Assembly: GCA_003242675.1 (NCBI GenBank)
Contig: QGVE01000128.1
Span: 1-7,489 of the forward strand
Source of the DNA: Bacillota bacterium
Lineage (GTDB): Bacteria; Bacillota_E; Symbiobacteriia; Symbiobacteriales; Symbiobacteriaceae
Reading direction: 5' to 3'
DNA: 7,489 nt
Below, one piece after another: positions 6,539-7,489 of the stretch; positions within the stretch are counted from its first letter, which is position 1, and each line of letters opens with the position of its first letter. Under the pieces are notes generated by a model that saw nothing but the letters and a program-made list of their open reading frames with translations, was not told the DNA's origin and did no database searches. The position numbers and the translations under genes were made by a program.

Positions 6539-6694
6539 GTGGACAAGAAGGACCTGCAGCTGGACGAGTCCGGGCGCCCGGTGGAGGAGGACGGGGGTCG
6601 GCGGCTGCCCGGCTGGGTGTACGGATTGCTGATCGGCCTCCTCGTCGTGATCCTGCTGGCTGTGGAGTCGATCCTGAACTGGCTCCTGCCGTGA
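6539..6694 (+). CDS. Small single-pass membrane peptide between smc and ftsY
   Basis: I do not recognise this 51-residue product. It begins with GTG immediately after the smc TGA, and GGAGG (6526-6530, inside the last smc codons) stands 8 bases upstream, so translation is well supported. Residues 1-25 are hydrophilic and charged, ending with a basic pair (Arg21-Arg22) and Pro24. Residues 26-50 are a continuous hydrophobic stretch (WVYGLLIGLLVVILLAVESI, then LNWLL) broken only by Glu43, Ser44 and Asn47. The basic residues just before the helix suggest the N-terminus faces the cytoplasm by the positive-inside rule. There is no cleavable signal peptide pattern. Bacillus has no gene between smc and ftsY as far as I recall. 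Being next to FtsY, it could relate to membrane targeting, but that is guesswork from position only. A non-functional ORF is possible but less likely given the ribosome site. Confidence 0.75.
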   Translation: MDKKDLQLDESGRPVEEDGGRRLPGWVYGLLIGLLVVILLAVESILNWLLP

Positions 6695-6710
6695 GCGGCG
6701 GAGCCCTCTT

Positions 6711-6719
6711 GGAGGAGAG
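6711..6719 (+). promoter_or_regulatory. Ribosome binding site of ftsY
   Basis: GGAGGAGAG begins 15 bases before the GTG at 6726, leaving 10 bases after GGAGG. It supports the GTG start, which gives the expected FtsY beginning MSFFERLK. Confidence 0.75.
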
Positions 6720-6725
6720 AGCCCT

Positions 6726-7489
<764 letters not shown>

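Overview
This window reads as a piece of a high-GC, endospore-forming Firmicute. The gene order (end of fabD, fabG, acpP, rnc, smc, ftsY) is the lipid-synthesis / RNase III / chromosome-condensation / signal-recognition cluster known from Bacillus and relatives. The DNA is strongly GC-rich, and a near-canonical SpoVS gene sits inside the cluster. Symbiobacterium or a close relative is my best guess. This rests on gene order, GC and SpoVS only, with no database search. All genes lie on the + strand.

Layout. Positions 1-517: 3' part of fabD, with an odd, non-FabD-like stretch at the very left edge. 519-1265: fabG. 1313-1552: acpP. 1648 (or 1642)-2349: rnc. 2350-2524: a gap at about 50% GC with a sigma-H-like promoter candidate. 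2525-2785: spoVS. 2807-2853: a strong intrinsic terminator. 2854-2956: smc leader, with a second sigma-H-like candidate and a hairpin. 2957-6538: smc, starting at TTG. 6539-6694: a 51-residue single-pass membrane peptide gene abutting smc. 6726-end: ftsY, cut by the right edge.

How the parts work together. FabD loads malonyl groups onto the carrier protein AcpP, and FabG carries out the first reduction of each elongation cycle. RNase III processes structured RNA. SpoVS looks like an insulated single-gene unit, with its own promoter candidate and terminator, placed in an otherwise standard housekeeping operon. SMC, the small membrane peptide and FtsY appear to form a separate downstream transcription unit, because the terminator after spoVS should stop upstream transcription.

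There is no mobile element with recognisable genes, no CRISPR array, tRNA or rRNA. The items most worth a second look are the 51-residue membrane peptide, the spoVS insertion with paired sigma-H-like elements before spoVS and smc, a Thr-to-Ala change in the FabG cofactor region, and the unexplained left edge of fabD.
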